A DNA stretch of 64,000 nt from Phycisphaerales bacterium (GTDB lineage: Bacteria > Planctomycetota > Phycisphaerae > UBA1845 > Fen-1342): NCBI GenBank assembly GCA_022839625.1, contig JALHJL010000011.1:26440-90439 (forward strand). The letters are read 5' to 3'. This document shows, one piece after another, positions 1 through 8,688 of this stretch (position 1 is the stretch's first letter; every line of letters starts with the position of its first letter). The position numbers and the translations under genes were made by a program. The notes below the pieces were generated by a model that ran no database searches, had not been told where the DNA came from, and saw only the letters and a program-made list of their open reading frames with translations.

Positions 1-1
1 C

Positions 2-1615
2 ATCGTGTTCGCCTTGGGGGGCTCGGTGCCGTCAGGGGCGGTGCCGGCCTTCGCTATGGCCGAGGCGTACCTCGAGGACAAGTTCTCAGACGACATCACG
101 GTTGAGATCAGCGTCACGTTCGGCAACCTGGACCCGAACGTGCTCGGCTCCACGATGGTCAACTACCAGACGGGCATCAGTTACACTAACTCGCGGGCCG
201 GCCTGGTCAACGGTATGGATTCCGACGACGTGATCCAGCCCTGGCTGCCGACCGGCAGTTCCTGTCCCGCCCGGTACAACGGCACCTCCCCGAACATCAC
301 GCAGGTATCGTCCCTGCGCTGGGCGCGCGCGGCGTACAAGGCAGCCATCGGGTCCGTCAGCGGCTATGTTGGCAGTCATACCTACAACAACCTGATCGCG
401 TGGGACTATGACCCGTCCGACGGCATTGATCCCGGGGCAACGTCTCTTGTGGACGTCGTGATCCACGAGACCATCCACGCGCTGGGCTTCGTGTCGGCGG
501 TCGATCTCGGCACCGGCATGAACGCGATGGACCTGTACCGATTTCAATTAACGGACGAGGGCGAGAACTACAACCCGGACACCTATGCGGACTTCCAGGT
601 CGCCCCCCGCTTGCTCGCCTTCAACAGCCCGCCCGACGATCTGCACATCAGCGACCTCATCGTGGCCGAGTACCGCATGGAGGACGGCGATCCCTGGCAG
701 GCCAGCCACTTCCGCGACGGCTCGCCGTACATCGGGATCATGTGCCCGACGATCGGCTCGGGCGTTACTCGCTACCCTGAGTTCTGCACGGCGGCGGACC
801 TGGCCATGCTTGATGCGATCGGCTGGGACTACCCGCCCTGCACCGTGCCGCAGTTCACGCAGCAGCCTCAGAACACGAGCGGCTGTGTCGGAGGCACCGT
901 GGAATTGACCGTGGCGGTAGACATTCCGAACCCGGGGTATCAATGGCGCAGGCTCGGCTCGCCCCTGGAGGAGAACGAGCACTACGTCGGCACGAACACG
1001 GCGACGTTGCAGATCGTGGGGCTGACCTACGACGACGTCGGCCCGGGATACGACTGCTACGTGACGAATCTGGACGATACGCGTTGCGGTGCTCTGTCGA
1101 CGGCGGCCACCGTCGGCGCGTACACTCCCGTGACGATTAGCAGCCATCCGACTGACAAGACGGTGTTCGAGTACAGCAACGTCAGCTTCTCCGTGACCGC
1201 GTCGGGCACCACCCCGCTCACGTACCGGTGGCGCCGCAACGGTGTCAACCTGAACAACGGAGGGAACATCTACGGGGCCACGTCGTCCAGCCTGGTGATT
1301 GTCGGCGTCCTAGCGGATCAGGCCGGCAGCTTCGACTGCCTGGTGACGAATCTCTGCGGCACCGTGCCGAGCAACCCCGCCCAGCTCTGCGTGAACACCG
1401 GCTACGGCGCGTGGCGCGGCGACTTGAATTGCGATGGGGTGGTCAGCTTCGCCGACATCAACCCGTTCATCCTGGCGTTGAGCAGCGGCGAGACGGTGTA
1501 CTACAACACGTACCCGGACTGCCACTTCTACAACGCGGATATTAATTGCAGCGGTACCGTCGACTTCGGAGACATCAACCCGTTCGTCCAGTGCATTGTC
1601 GGCGGCTGTCCGTAG
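2..1615 (+). CDS. Secreted zinc metalloprotease with Ig-like and dockerin-like domains (5' end outside window)
   Basis: The reading frame is open to the left edge, so the N-terminus, presumably with a signal peptide, is missing. Numbering from the GTG at 5, residues 154-162 read HETIHALGF, the HExxHxxGF zinc-binding and catalytic motif of metzincin-like proteases. A stretch ending in AMLDAIGWD (about 270-280) is typical of the end of the catalytic domain in these secreted enzymes. Two Ig-like domains follow (about 283-370 and 375-460), each with a YQWRR or YRWRR strand and a paired Cys. The C-terminus carries two dockerin-like calcium loops, each containing DINPF, a planctomycete hallmark often read as an anchoring or sorting tail. 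An extracellular protease is well supported; the substrate is unknown. Confidence 0.8.
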   Translation: MVFALGGSVPSGAVPAFAMAEAYLEDKFSDDITVEISVTFGNLDPNVLGSTMVNYQTGISYTNSRAGLVNGMDSDDVIQPWLPTGSSCPARYNGTSPNITQVSSLRWARAAYKAAIGSVSGYVGSHTYNNLIAWDYDPSDGIDPGATSLVDVVIHETIHALGFVSAVDLGTGMNAMDLYRFQLTDEGENYNPDTYADFQVAPRLLAFNSPPDDLHISDLIVAEYRMEDGDPWQASHFRDGSPYIGIMCPTIGSGVTRYPEFCTAADLAMLDAIGWDYPPCTVPQFTQQPQNTSGCVGGTVELTVAVDIPNPGYQWRRLGSPLEENEHYVGTNTATLQIVGLTYDDVGPGYDCYVTNLDDTRCGALSTAATVGAYTPVTISSHPTDKTVFEYSNVSFSVTASGTTPLTYRWRRNGVNLNNGGNIYGATSSSLVIVGVLADQAGSFDCLVTNLCGTVPSNPAQLCVNTGYGAWRGDLNCDGVVSFADINPFILALSSGETVYYNTYPDCHFYNADINCSGTVDFGDINPFVQCIVGGCP

Positions 1616-2115
1616 ACGTACTGCTCCAGCTCATGCCGTTCGTGCGTTGGCGCTCGACCAAGGCCGCAACGCTGTGTCGTTTGCGGTCGCGGGGGCCAGC
1701 GGCTGCGCCGCGGATTGACTCTGCAGAGCTGTGGCAGCGCCGAAGCGGGTCCTCCTTCCGCAGGGGATGAGGTCGGTGATGCGCGCGGCCGGCTGGGTGT
1801 GGATGCGCATCGACACATCACGGAAGCAAGCGAACGGATCAACGCCCACCAGCTTGCACGAGACGACCAGGCTGTGCAGAATGGCCGCGTTCTCGGCGCC
1901 GCCTTCGCTTCGCGTTCTGACGCCCGTAGCCGAATCGCGCGCCGTGATTTGGCAGTCCGTTGAAGGCGGGGACAAGCACCACGAGAGAATCTTGCAGCGC
2001 TACCGCGCAGGCCCACCGGCGCGGAGCCAGTCCCCTGATACCGTTCCCGACGTTATCCAGCCGTGCGGAGCGGCCCCGCAGCCAGTGCCGCAGACGCCGC
2101 CGACCCGCCGTTCTA
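1616..2115. other. Noncoding gap holding one copy of the 88-bp repeat
   Basis: No convincing gene is visible in this 500-base gap. Open frames here have no recognisable protein character. The right half contains repeat copy A (1958-2045) and the far right end leads into the etf promoter. Confidence 0.6.
1958..2045 (+). repeat. 88-bp dispersed repeat, copy A
   Basis: It begins CGTTGA and contains GCAGCGCTACCGC and GGAGCCAGTCCCCT, shared in order and spacing with 6272-6359 and the inverted 10205-10292. This copy is the most diverged; its right end reads ACCGTT rather than TTCAACG, so the terminal inverted repeat is degraded. Confidence 0.8.
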
Positions 2116-2144
2116 TTGACGCCCCGGCGCTGCGCTGCTATTTT
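2116..2144 (+). promoter_or_regulatory. Sigma-70-type promoter of the etfB-etfA-acyl-CoA dehydrogenase operon
   Basis: A -35 TTGACG (2116-2121) and a -10 TATTTT (2139-2144) are separated by exactly 17 bases. The predicted transcript would start near 2151, about 38 bases before the preferred etfB start, which fits a short leader. Confidence 0.55.
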
Positions 2145-2188
2145 CCCCACCGATTCCCCGGCAGAAACGAGTGAGCGGGAGATCGGCA

Positions 2189-3121
2189 GTGCCTTACCAC
2201 AGCATCGTTTGCATCAAGCAAGTGCCCGACACCGCCAATGTTACGGCGGAGGCGATGAAGGCCGACGGGACGGTGAACCGCGCCGCCCTGCCGGCCATCT
2301 TCAACCCGGACGATCTCCGGGCACTGGAGATCGCGCTAACCGTGCGCGACCGGCATGGCGGAACGGTGACCGCACTCACCATGGGGCCGCCGATGGCCGC
2401 CGCCGCGCTGCGGGAGTGCCTGTACCGCGGCGCCGATCGCGCGATCCTCCTGACCGACCGCCGGGCCGCCGCGAGCGACACGCTCGCGACCAGCTACATC
2501 CTCAGCCAGGCGATCAAGACGATCGGCAACTACGATTTCGTCTTCTGCGGCCGGCAGGCGATCGACGGCGACACGGCCCAGGTCGGGCCGCAGTGTGCCG
2601 AGAAGCTCGGCATCCCCCAGGTGACGTACCTGGAGCAGCTTGTCGAGCTGCGCGACCGCACGGCCCGCATCCGGCGGAACGTAGGCAACGGCTGGGAACT
2701 GGTCGAGGTGCGGCTGCCGGTGCTCGTCACCGTGCTCGACACTGCCGCGGAGCCGCGGCCGCCGGCGGCGCGCCGGGTGATGAAGTACAAGCGGGCACGG
2801 GTGCGGGCCGAGCTCGAGGCCGCGGTCAAGGCCGAGTCCGAGGCGGCAGCCGGCGGCAAGCCGCTGCCGGCGGACCAACTCGATGCCGAGGTGGAGCGGC
2901 GTGCAGAGCGGCTGCGTTGTGCGGGGCTGATGATGGAGCAGTGGAACCTGGACGATATCCGGGCCGACCTGGCGTGGTGTGGCCTGTCCGGCTCGCCGAC
3001 GAAGGTCCACCGCGTGCAGGCGATCGTGCTGACCAAGAGCGGCTACACCGAGATTCCGGCGACCGAGGAGGGCGTGCGGCGGCTGATTCGCGAGCTGGTC
3101 GTGGACCATACGCTCGGATGA
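2189..3121 (+). CDS. etfB: Electron transfer flavoprotein, beta subunit
   Basis: EtfB pairs with EtfA to form the soluble flavoprotein that takes electrons from acyl-CoA dehydrogenases. The N-terminus HSIVCIKQVPDT and the later FVFCGRQAIDGDTAQVGP block (about residues 120-140) are diagnostic of the family. I prefer the GTG at 2189 because it puts the conserved start (PYHSIVCIK) at the N-terminus and has GGGAG about nine bases upstream; an in-frame GTG at 2171 would add six residues. The 310-residue product is longer than typical EtfB (about 255) because of a charged Ala/Glu-rich insertion around residues 200-250. It is first in an operon with etfA and an acyl-CoA dehydrogenase. Confidence 0.95.
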   Translation: MPYHSIVCIKQVPDTANVTAEAMKADGTVNRAALPAIFNPDDLRALEIALTVRDRHGGTVTALTMGPPMAAAALRECLYRGADRAILLTDRRAAASDTLATSYILSQAIKTIGNYDFVFCGRQAIDGDTAQVGPQCAEKLGIPQVTYLEQLVELRDRTARIRRNVGNGWELVEVRLPVLVTVLDTAAEPRPPAARRVMKYKRARVRAELEAAVKAESEAAAGGKPLPADQLDAEVERRAERLRCAGLMMEQWNLDDIRADLAWCGLSGSPTKVHRVQAIVLTKSGYTEIPATEEGVRRLIRELVVDHTLG

Positions 3122-3236
3122 GATGAGCGATAAGTGATAAGAGATAAGTGATAAGAGATAAGGGCTGCGTGCGGAACCTCCCGGGGCAAAGCGTCCAAGC
3201 GCGTCACTCATCTTTCATTCCTTATCTCTTATCTTC
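3122..3236. repeat. A+T-rich direct and inverted repeats between etfB and etfA
   Basis: Immediately after the etfB stop, units of GATAAG(T/A)GATAAG repeat in tandem (about 3127-3162). The reverse complement CCTTATCTCTTATC lies at about 3222-3236, so the two ends of the spacer can pair. The composition contrasts sharply with the GC-rich surroundings. Similar A+T-rich inverted arms flank hoxY. Confidence 0.7.
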
Positions 3237-3250
3237 TGACTAGGTGCCTG

Positions 3251-4285
3251 ATGATTTCTGTGAATCGCAGTGGTGAGGTCTGGGTCTTCGCCGAACAGGA
3301 AGACGGCTCCGTGCACGACGTCGCGTTGGAGCTGTGCGGCAAGGCCCGCGAGCTGGCCGACCGGCTCGGCGTGCGGATGGGGGTCGTGCTGGCCGGCTGG
3401 AACGTTCGCGAGCTTTCGTACCGGTTCATCGGACACGGGGCGGACCGCGTGTACCTCGTGGAGGACCGGCGGCTCGAACACTACCAGACCCAGCCGTACG
3501 CGCGGACCGTCTGCACGCTGATCGAGAAGCACAAGCCGCAGATCGTGCTCTTCGGCGCGACCGCGCTCGGCCGCGACCTGGCCCCGCGCTGCGCCTCGCA
3601 GATGCGCTGCGGACTGACCGCCGACTGCACCGACCTCGACATCGCCGACGTGCCCGACCCGGCCGCGAAGACGACGCACAAGAGCCTCCTGCTTCAAATT
3701 CGACCGGCGTTCGGCGGCAACATCATCGCCACGATCATCAATCCCGAGCGCTGGCCGCAGATGGCGACCGTGCGCGAGGGCGTCATGCCGCTGCGCGAGC
3801 CGAACCTGCAGCGCAAGGGCGAGATTGTCGCGGAGAAGGTCGCGTTCGAGGAGCAGGACTTCGCGGTCCGGCTGATCGAGCGGCACCGCGAGCCGCGGAA
3901 GGTGAACCTCAAGGGCGCGCGGACGATCGTCGCCGGCGGCGGCGGCGTCGGCAGCAAGGCGAACTTCAAGCTGATTCACGATCTGGCGGGCGCGATCGGC
4001 GGGGCCGTGGGGGCGTCGCGGGCCGCGGTCGATGGCGGGTTCATCGACAAGGCCCACCAGGTCGGGCAGACCGGCACGACGGTCCGGCCGGCGTTGTACA
4101 TCGCGTGCGGCATCAGCGGCGCGATCCAGCACCGGGCCGGCATGGAGGAGTCCGCCAAGATCGTGGCGGTGAACTGGGACAAGGAGGCGCCGATCTTCGG
4201 CGTGGCCCATTACGGCATCGTCGGCGACCTGAACCAGGTGATTCCGATGATGGTCAAGGCGATCAAGGAGCGGCCGAAGGAGTAG
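3251..4285 (+). CDS. etfA: Electron transfer flavoprotein, alpha subunit
   Basis: EtfA binds the catalytic FAD and hands electrons from acyl-CoA dehydrogenase towards ETF:quinone oxidoreductase. The C-terminal FAD domain (about residues 215-335) shows VAGGGGVGSKANF, GQTGTTVRP and LYIACGISGAIQHRAGM, the family signature for FAD binding. The N-terminal half has the nucleotide-binding-like fold seen with EtfB. Length (344 residues) is close to the family norm and there is no extra ferredoxin domain. It starts at ATG 3251 after a repeat-filled spacer of about 130 bases and is followed by another repeat-filled gap before the acyl-CoA dehydrogenase. Confidence 0.95.
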   Translation: MISVNRSGEVWVFAEQEDGSVHDVALELCGKARELADRLGVRMGVVLAGWNVRELSYRFIGHGADRVYLVEDRRLEHYQTQPYARTVCTLIEKHKPQIVLFGATALGRDLAPRCASQMRCGLTADCTDLDIADVPDPAAKTTHKSLLLQIRPAFGGNIIATIINPERWPQMATVREGVMPLREPNLQRKGEIVAEKVAFEEQDFAVRLIERHREPRKVNLKGARTIVAGGGGVGSKANFKLIHDLAGAIGGAVGASRAAVDGGFIDKAHQVGQTGTTVRPALYIACGISGAIQHRAGMEESAKIVAVNWDKEAPIFGVAHYGIVGDLNQVIPMMVKAIKERPKE

Positions 4286-4296
4286 CGGTGACCGGT

Positions 4297-4364
4297 CCCC
4301 CTCCCTGGCAGGGAGCGGGGGGAGTGAAGAGAGAACCCTACCCTCTCCCTAGGAGGGAGGGGGG
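4297..4364. repeat. Pair of CCCCTCCC/GGGAGGGG palindromes between etfA and the dehydrogenase
   Basis: Two adjacent hairpins are visible: CCCCCTCCCTGG followed by CAGGGAGCGGGG (about 4297-4322), and CCCTCTCCCT followed by AGGAGGGAGGGG (about 4341-4363). The same double-palindrome unit recurs at 48896-48986 inside the O-antigen ligase gene. The right flank (TTGAGAGG) appears to supply the ribosome-binding site of the next gene. Confidence 0.75.
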
Positions 4365-4377
4365 TTGAGAGGCTGCC

Positions 4378-6219
4378 ATGCCCAACTTCTTCCTCGACAA
4401 CGACGACATCCTGTTCCTCTTCGACCACTTCGACCTGGGCGAGCTGGCCCGCGTTCAGGAGCGCGGTTTCGCCGACGCCCAGGCCGGCATCGACTACGCC
4501 CCCGTTGACGAGGCCGACGCGGCCGACAATTACCGGCGCGTCCTCGAGATCGTCGGCGACGTGGCCGGCAACACCATCGCGCCGCGCGCCGAGCAGATCG
4601 ACGACGAGGGCAACACGCTCAACGAGGATGGCACAGTCACCCTGCACCCCCTCGTGGCCGACAACCTCCGCAGCCTCGCCCAGGCCGACCTGATGGGTTT
4701 CACCCTGCCGCGCAAGTACGGCGGCCTGAACTGCCCGAACCTGGTCTACACGATGGCGATCGAGATGGTCAGCCGGGCCGATGGGTCGCTGATGAACATC
4801 TTCGGCCTCCAGGGCATCGCCGAAACGATCAACGCATTCGCCGACGACGCGATCAAGGACGAATACCTGCCGCGTTTCGCGCGCGGCGAGGTCACCGGCG
4901 CCATGGTTCTCACCGAGCCCGACGCCGGCAGCGACCTCCAGGCGATCCGCCTCCGCGCCATCGAGGACGAGGACGGGCGCTGGTATCTCCGCGGCGTGAA
5001 GCGGTTCATCACGAACGGCTGCGGCGAGGTGTTGCTGACACTGGCCCGCAGCGAGCCGGACATCTCCGACGGCCGCGGCCTGAGCCTGTTCGTGTCCGAC
5101 CGCAGTCCGCGCGTGCGCGTGCGGCACCTGGAGCACAAGCTCGGCATCCACGGCTCGCCGACCTGCGAGCTGGTGTACGACGACCTGCCGGCGAAGCTGA
5201 TCGGCCAGCGGCAGCGCGGCCTGATTACCTACGTCATGGCCCTGATGAACGGGGCGCGCGTCGGCATTGCGGCCCAGTCGCTCGGCATCGCCGAGGCCGC
5301 CTACCGGCTGGCGCGGACGTATGCGAATTCGCGCAAGCAGTTCGGGGGGCCGATCGAGCGCCTGCCCGCGGTGGCCGAGATGGTCACGGACATGAAGATC
5401 CAGCTCGAAGCCGCCCGCGCGCTGACCTACGAAACCAGCCGGATCTGCGACCTCGAGAACAACAACATGCTGGTCCTCGAGTTGCAGGGCGGGGTGGGCG
5501 CCCCGCCCGCCAGCAAGGAAGAACTCAAGCAGCGCAAGGACCTGGCCCGGACGCTCAAGCGCCTCAACGGCATGTTGACGCCGATGGCCAAGTACTACGC
5601 GTCGGAGATGTGCAACCGCGTAGCCGACACGACGATCCAGGTGCTCGGCGGCTCAGGCTATATGCGCGATTATCCCGCCGAGCGATACCTCCGCGATGCC
5701 CGCATCACCAACATCTACGAGGGTACGAGCCAGCTCCAGGTCGTCGCCGCCGTCCGCGGGGTGTGCTCAGGCGCCTTCGAGCGGCGGATGGCGGAGTTCG
5801 AGGAGCTTCAGTACACCGACCCCTTGCTGGCGGAGTTGAAGGCGAAGCTGATCGCCGGGCGCGAGGAGGTGCTCAAGGCGATCGCGTATGTGAAAAGCCA
5901 GGGTACGGACTACCTCGATCTGTCCGGCCGCAAGCTGGTCGATGCCGCCGCCGCGGTGTACATCGGTCACCTCTTCCTTCAGCAGGCCGCCGCGGCGCGC
6001 GTGCCGTTCGCGATGCCCGGCTGCGGCACCGGCGTCCAGCCCATGCTGGGCTCGGACCGGCTCGCCGCCCTCCGTGCTCGCAAGGCGCGCGTCGCACGCC
6101 GCTTCATCAACGCGGAGATGCCGAGGGTCCGCCTCAACTGCGAGGTGATTGCAACCGGCGACCGCACGCCGCTGGAGGAATACGCCCTCCTCGCCGGCCC
6201 GGTGCCTCCGAAAGATTGA
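4378..6219 (+). CDS. Acyl-CoA dehydrogenase with C-terminal extension
   Basis: A flavoenzyme that introduces an alpha-beta double bond into acyl-CoA and passes electrons to the ETF encoded just upstream. Visible family features are MVLTEPDAGSDLQAI (FAD/substrate contact, about residue 177), GSPTCELVYDD, the helical C-terminal domain with RKQFGGPI, and IYEGTSQLQ with Glu448 as the expected catalytic base. At 613 residues it is much longer than short-chain enzymes (about 380); the extra C-terminal helices resemble the extended acyl-CoA dehydrogenase class. The substrate chain length cannot be read from the sequence. ATG 4378 has GAGAGG six bases upstream. Third gene of the etf operon. Confidence 0.93.
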   Translation: MPNFFLDNDDILFLFDHFDLGELARVQERGFADAQAGIDYAPVDEADAADNYRRVLEIVGDVAGNTIAPRAEQIDDEGNTLNEDGTVTLHPLVADNLRSLAQADLMGFTLPRKYGGLNCPNLVYTMAIEMVSRADGSLMNIFGLQGIAETINAFADDAIKDEYLPRFARGEVTGAMVLTEPDAGSDLQAIRLRAIEDEDGRWYLRGVKRFITNGCGEVLLTLARSEPDISDGRGLSLFVSDRSPRVRVRHLEHKLGIHGSPTCELVYDDLPAKLIGQRQRGLITYVMALMNGARVGIAAQSLGIAEAAYRLARTYANSRKQFGGPIERLPAVAEMVTDMKIQLEAARALTYETSRICDLENNNMLVLELQGGVGAPPASKEELKQRKDLARTLKRLNGMLTPMAKYYASEMCNRVADTTIQVLGGSGYMRDYPAERYLRDARITNIYEGTSQLQVVAAVRGVCSGAFERRMAEFEELQYTDPLLAELKAKLIAGREEVLKAIAYVKSQGTDYLDLSGRKLVDAAAAVYIGHLFLQQAAAARVPFAMPGCGTGVQPMLGSDRLAALRARKARVARRFINAEMPRVRLNCEVIATGDRTPLEEYALLAGPVPPKD

Positions 6220-6271
6220 TGGGAAGCCGGTCGCGAACCTCAGCCGAGGGACGACGGCACCCCTGCCAGCC

Positions 6272-6359
6272 CGTTGAGAAAGCGTACCGGCACCGCGAGA
6301 GACCCACGCAGCGCTACCGCGAAAGCTCGCTGGCGAGGAGCCAGTCCCCTATTTCAACG
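6272..6359 (+). repeat. 88-bp dispersed repeat, copy B
   Basis: This copy has intact terminal inverted repeats, CGTTGA on the left and TTTCAACG on the right. Internally it has CCACGCAGCGCTACCGC and GAGGAGCCAGTCCCCT. It sits between the convergent ends of the acyl-CoA dehydrogenase and the TVP38-like gene, so it may act as a bidirectional transcription barrier (inference). Confidence 0.85.
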
Positions 6360-6364
6360 GAGAC

Positions 6365-7138
6365 CTACGCCGTCGGCTGGCCGCGACGGTTGGTCACCCG
6401 GGCCACGGCGCGGTTGGCCAGGTGGCCGATCACGAAAACCGCGACCAGCGTGGCGGCGAGCCCGATCAGCCACAAAGCCCGCCGGTGCGGTGTTTCCGCC
6501 GTGACCTCCTGAAGCCCCATTGCGAAGAACACGACCGCGCAGGTACGCGGCGCCAGGCCGACCACCGTGCCGATCACATACGCCAGCGGGTGTACCCGCG
6601 TGGCGGCAAAGAGGAAGTTGGTCAGCGCGAACGGCGATAACGCCAGCCGCACGAGCAAGACGATCAGCAACGCCCGCCAGAACCCGCTGCCGACCAGCGC
6701 GTCGTACACGGCCTTCCATTTCGGCTTCTCGGCGATCAACCGCACGGCCCGCTGGCCGGTCGCCCGAAGACCGACCGCGTACCCCACGAGGGCCGCGCCC
6801 AGTACGCCGCAACACGCCGCGGGTGCGCCGGCGGCGAACCCGAACGTCCATCCGCCGAGCGCCGATTGAATGTGGGTGGGAAAGATGGCCAGGCCCGCAG
6901 TCAGCATGAATCCGAGGATGTAGATCATCAGCCCCGGGGTACCCAGGTCTCTGAGCCAGGGGCCGATGAGGTTGAACATCGACGCGAGCGTCACGAAGCC
7001 GATCATCGGCAAGGTGGAGGCGATCAGCGCGAGCGGTCCGGCGGGACCCAACCGCCGCAACGCGCTGCGCGTGTCGCGCAGCACCTCGCCCAGCGTCGGC
7101 TCTCCGGGCGGCGCGAGGTCGTCCGGCTTGTCGTGCAT
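6365..7138 (-). CDS. TVP38/TMEM64-family (VTT domain) inner-membrane protein
   Basis: The 257-residue protein has about six hydrophobic segments. The arrangement of a glycine-rich re-entrant region (GGWTFGFAAGAPAACCGVLGA), then FWRALLIVLLVRLALSPFAL, then APRTCAVVFFAMG matches the VTT domain of the TVP38/TMEM64/DedA superfamily, thought to act in membrane lipid or solute translocation. I chose the ATG at 7138 because GGAG lies six bases upstream; an ATG two codons earlier (7144) has the GGAG directly abutting it. It is a single-gene unit convergent with the acyl-CoA dehydrogenase. The substrate is unknown. Confidence 0.75.
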   Translation of the reverse strand: MHDKPDDLAPPGEPTLGEVLRDTRSALRRLGPAGPLALIASTLPMIGFVTLASMFNLIGPWLRDLGTPGLMIYILGFMLTAGLAIFPTHIQSALGGWTFGFAAGAPAACCGVLGAALVGYAVGLRATGQRAVRLIAEKPKWKAVYDALVGSGFWRALLIVLLVRLALSPFALTNFLFAATRVHPLAYVIGTVVGLAPRTCAVVFFAMGLQEVTAETPHRRALWLIGLAATLVAVFVIGHLANRAVARVTNRRGQPTA

Positions 7139-7276
7139 GGTCATCTCCGGCTCGCGGGCAACCGCGAGGGAGTGTAGCCGCGCGGGGCACCCGCGGCCAC
7201 TATGCACCCCGCGGACCGGCAGCGCGGCGCGGCCGGCGGATGCAAACGACGGCGTACGTGCTAAGATGAAGCGCCC

Positions 7277-7358
7277 GCGAGAGTGGCGGAATTGGCAGAC
7301 GCACCAGATTTAGGTTCTGGCGGGGCGACCCGTGCGGGTTCGAATCCCGCCTCTCGCA
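7277..7358 (+). tRNA. tRNA-Leu (anticodon TAG)
   Basis: The acceptor stem GCGAGAG (7277-7283) pairs with CTCTCGC (7351-7357), followed by discriminator A at 7358; the CCA end is not encoded. The anticodon stem CCAGA/TCTGG encloses the loop TTTAGGT with anticodon TAG at 7311-7313, reading CUA-type and related Leu codons. The T arm GGGTTCGAATCCC is canonical and a variable arm typical of tRNA-Leu is present. A TAAGAT -10-like hexamer lies at 7262-7267, but no clear -35 is seen. Confidence 0.97.
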
Positions 7359-7888
7359 GTGTCCTCCGGGCGGTTGGCGCCCGCGCCGAGCAGCACAATC
7401 CCGGCGAGGATCAGCATTCCGCCCGTGCCCATCAGCCACGGCCGCGTCCGCTCATCGACAAACAAGTGCGCCTGCGGGTAGCGCTGCATCGCCCGTTCCA
7501 CGAACACGCCCAATTCCGGCCAGAGTTCCGGCGCCGCGCCCGCGGAGACGGTCGGCGAGCGCTGCTGGGGCGCGGACGTTTCGCCCGGCGCGGGCCCGTT
7601 GTCGATCCAGATCGTCTCCACCTCCGGCACCTTGATCGCGTTGCCGAAATCCTGCTCGGCCAGCCGCAGGACGTACGCGGGATCGTCGTTCACGTGCTCG
7701 ATCTGCTTGCGGACCACCTGCAAACGCTGTTGCAGCGCCTCGAGGTACGCCGCGCGCGCCCGGAGACACTCGAGCTGCGCCTGACGTTCCAGCCAGGCCG
7801 GCAACACCAGGCACGGGGCCAATGCCGCCGTCCCCAGCAGGAGCATCAGCCAGAACAGGGCGGTGTTGACGAGGGAGGGCCGGGTCAT
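7310..7888 (-). CDS. FtsB/DivIC-like septum-formation-initiator-type membrane protein
   Basis: The 192-residue protein has an N-terminal transmembrane helix (about residues 10-33), a coiled-coil stretch (about 38-70), a short conserved-looking region (DDPAYVLRLAEQDFGN, about 68-83) and a second hydrophobic segment (about 152-170). The helix, coil and DPxYxExxAR-like order resembles FtsB/DivIC divisome proteins, but the second membrane segment is atypical, so the assignment is tentative. The final 20 or so codons run antisense through tRNA-Leu and the TAA stop lies over the tRNA anticodon loop. The tail RTRTGRPART is therefore tRNA-derived and probably not conserved. Confidence 0.6.
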   Translation of the reverse strand: MTRPSLVNTALFWLMLLLGTAALAPCLVLPAWLERQAQLECLRARAAYLEALQQRLQVVRKQIEHVNDDPAYVLRLAEQDFGNAIKVPEVETIWIDNGPAPGETSAPQQRSPTVSAGAAPELWPELGVFVERAMQRYPQAHLFVDERTRPWLMGTGGMLILAGIVLLGAGANRPEDTARGGIRTRTGRPART

Positions 7889-8003
7889 GTTCGCCTATCC
7901 TGCCTCGCGGGACGTGCGCAGCCACGGGCGCGGAGCAACGGAGCGCCGGGAACGACTTGCAGGCGGGGCAGCGCGGGAAGCGAGTTCCTTCTTCACGGCG
8001 TCT

Positions 8004-8477
8004 TCAGTCCTGTGGCGCGGGGACGGGGGCGCCGCTGTCGCTGCTGGGAGCCAGCAGATCGGGCGCGGGCGGCAGCGGCGCGGGACGCGTGATGAGAACC
8101 AGGCAGACGAGGAACCGGTCGGTGCGTGAGTTGGCGTCATGGTGGCCAATCACCTCCACGGTGTCGCCGACCTGAATCGCATCCGGCGCGCTGTACTGGT
8201 CGTTAACGTATACCTCGGCGTCGGTGCTGAGCAGGCACTGGACCGTCGGGTTCTCACCCAGTTCCGGCCGCCCGGGGATCGGGCGGATCGTGAGCTGCCC
8301 CAGTTCCACTTGCTGGGACTGGACCACACCCGTGATCGCGTCGTGCCGGTTCGTGGGGAGCTGCCGCTCGCAACTCCATGCCAGCCCGAGCAGCGCCGGC
8401 AGTAGCAGACAACGTGCGCCGCGGATGCGCCCTCGTTTGACGCGCGCGAGCGGTCTGGACACCATTGCATCGTCCAT
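8004..8477 (-). CDS. Small predicted lipoprotein, OB-fold-like
   Basis: The N-terminus has an Arg-rich start, a hydrophobic stretch (LLLPALLGLA) and WSC, a plausible lipobox with the lipidated Cys near residue 36. The mature part (about 120 residues) contains ITGVV, EVYVNDQ and GDTVEVIGHH strands suggestive of an OB-type beta barrel, then a Pro-rich tail. No specific family is recognised. Two ATG starts are possible (8477 and 8465); both leave the signal peptide intact. It is divergent from htpX and shares its promoter region. Confidence 0.6.
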   Translation of the reverse strand: MDDAMVSRPLARVKRGRIRGARCLLLPALLGLAWSCERQLPTNRHDAITGVVQSQQVELGQLTIRPIPGRPELGENPTVQCLLSTDAEVYVNDQYSAPDAIQVGDTVEVIGHHDANSRTDRFLVCLVLITRPAPLPPAPDLLAPSSDSGAPVPAPQD

Positions 8478-8549
8478 CGGTCAATCTGGCAGGCACCGCC
8501 TGTCGCCGGAGGCCGGCCGCCGGCGCGAACCGGTGCCCCGCTCGTGCGA

Positions 8550-8578
8550 ACTATAATACAGCAAACGGGTTGTGTCGA
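8550..8578. promoter_or_regulatory. Overlapping divergent promoters between the lipoprotein gene and htpX
   Basis: On the minus strand TCGACA (8578-8573) and TATAGT (8555-8550) are 17 bases apart, suitable for the lipoprotein gene. On the plus strand a perfect TATAAT lies at 8552-8557 within the same bases, facing htpX, but its -35 is poor. The two would compete for polymerase. Confidence 0.4.
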
Positions 8579-8688
8579 TTCCCGGCCTTCGTGCGGGCGG
8601 GAACTCCGGTGGCACGGCGCTTGCCGTAAGGGCCGAGGAGGCGGCGCCTGCGGCCGGGCGCCGCGGGAGTGTTGTGGAGGTACTGACG

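Noticed and set aside
1731..2174. Open frame of 147 codons upstream of etfB
   Set aside because: It overlaps repeat copy A and the promoter and encodes a low-complexity peptide with no usable ribosome-binding site.
3122..3165. GATAAG tandem units considered as a CRISPR array
   Set aside because: The unit is only about 14-15 bases with no spacers and no cas genes are nearby; it is a simple repeat.
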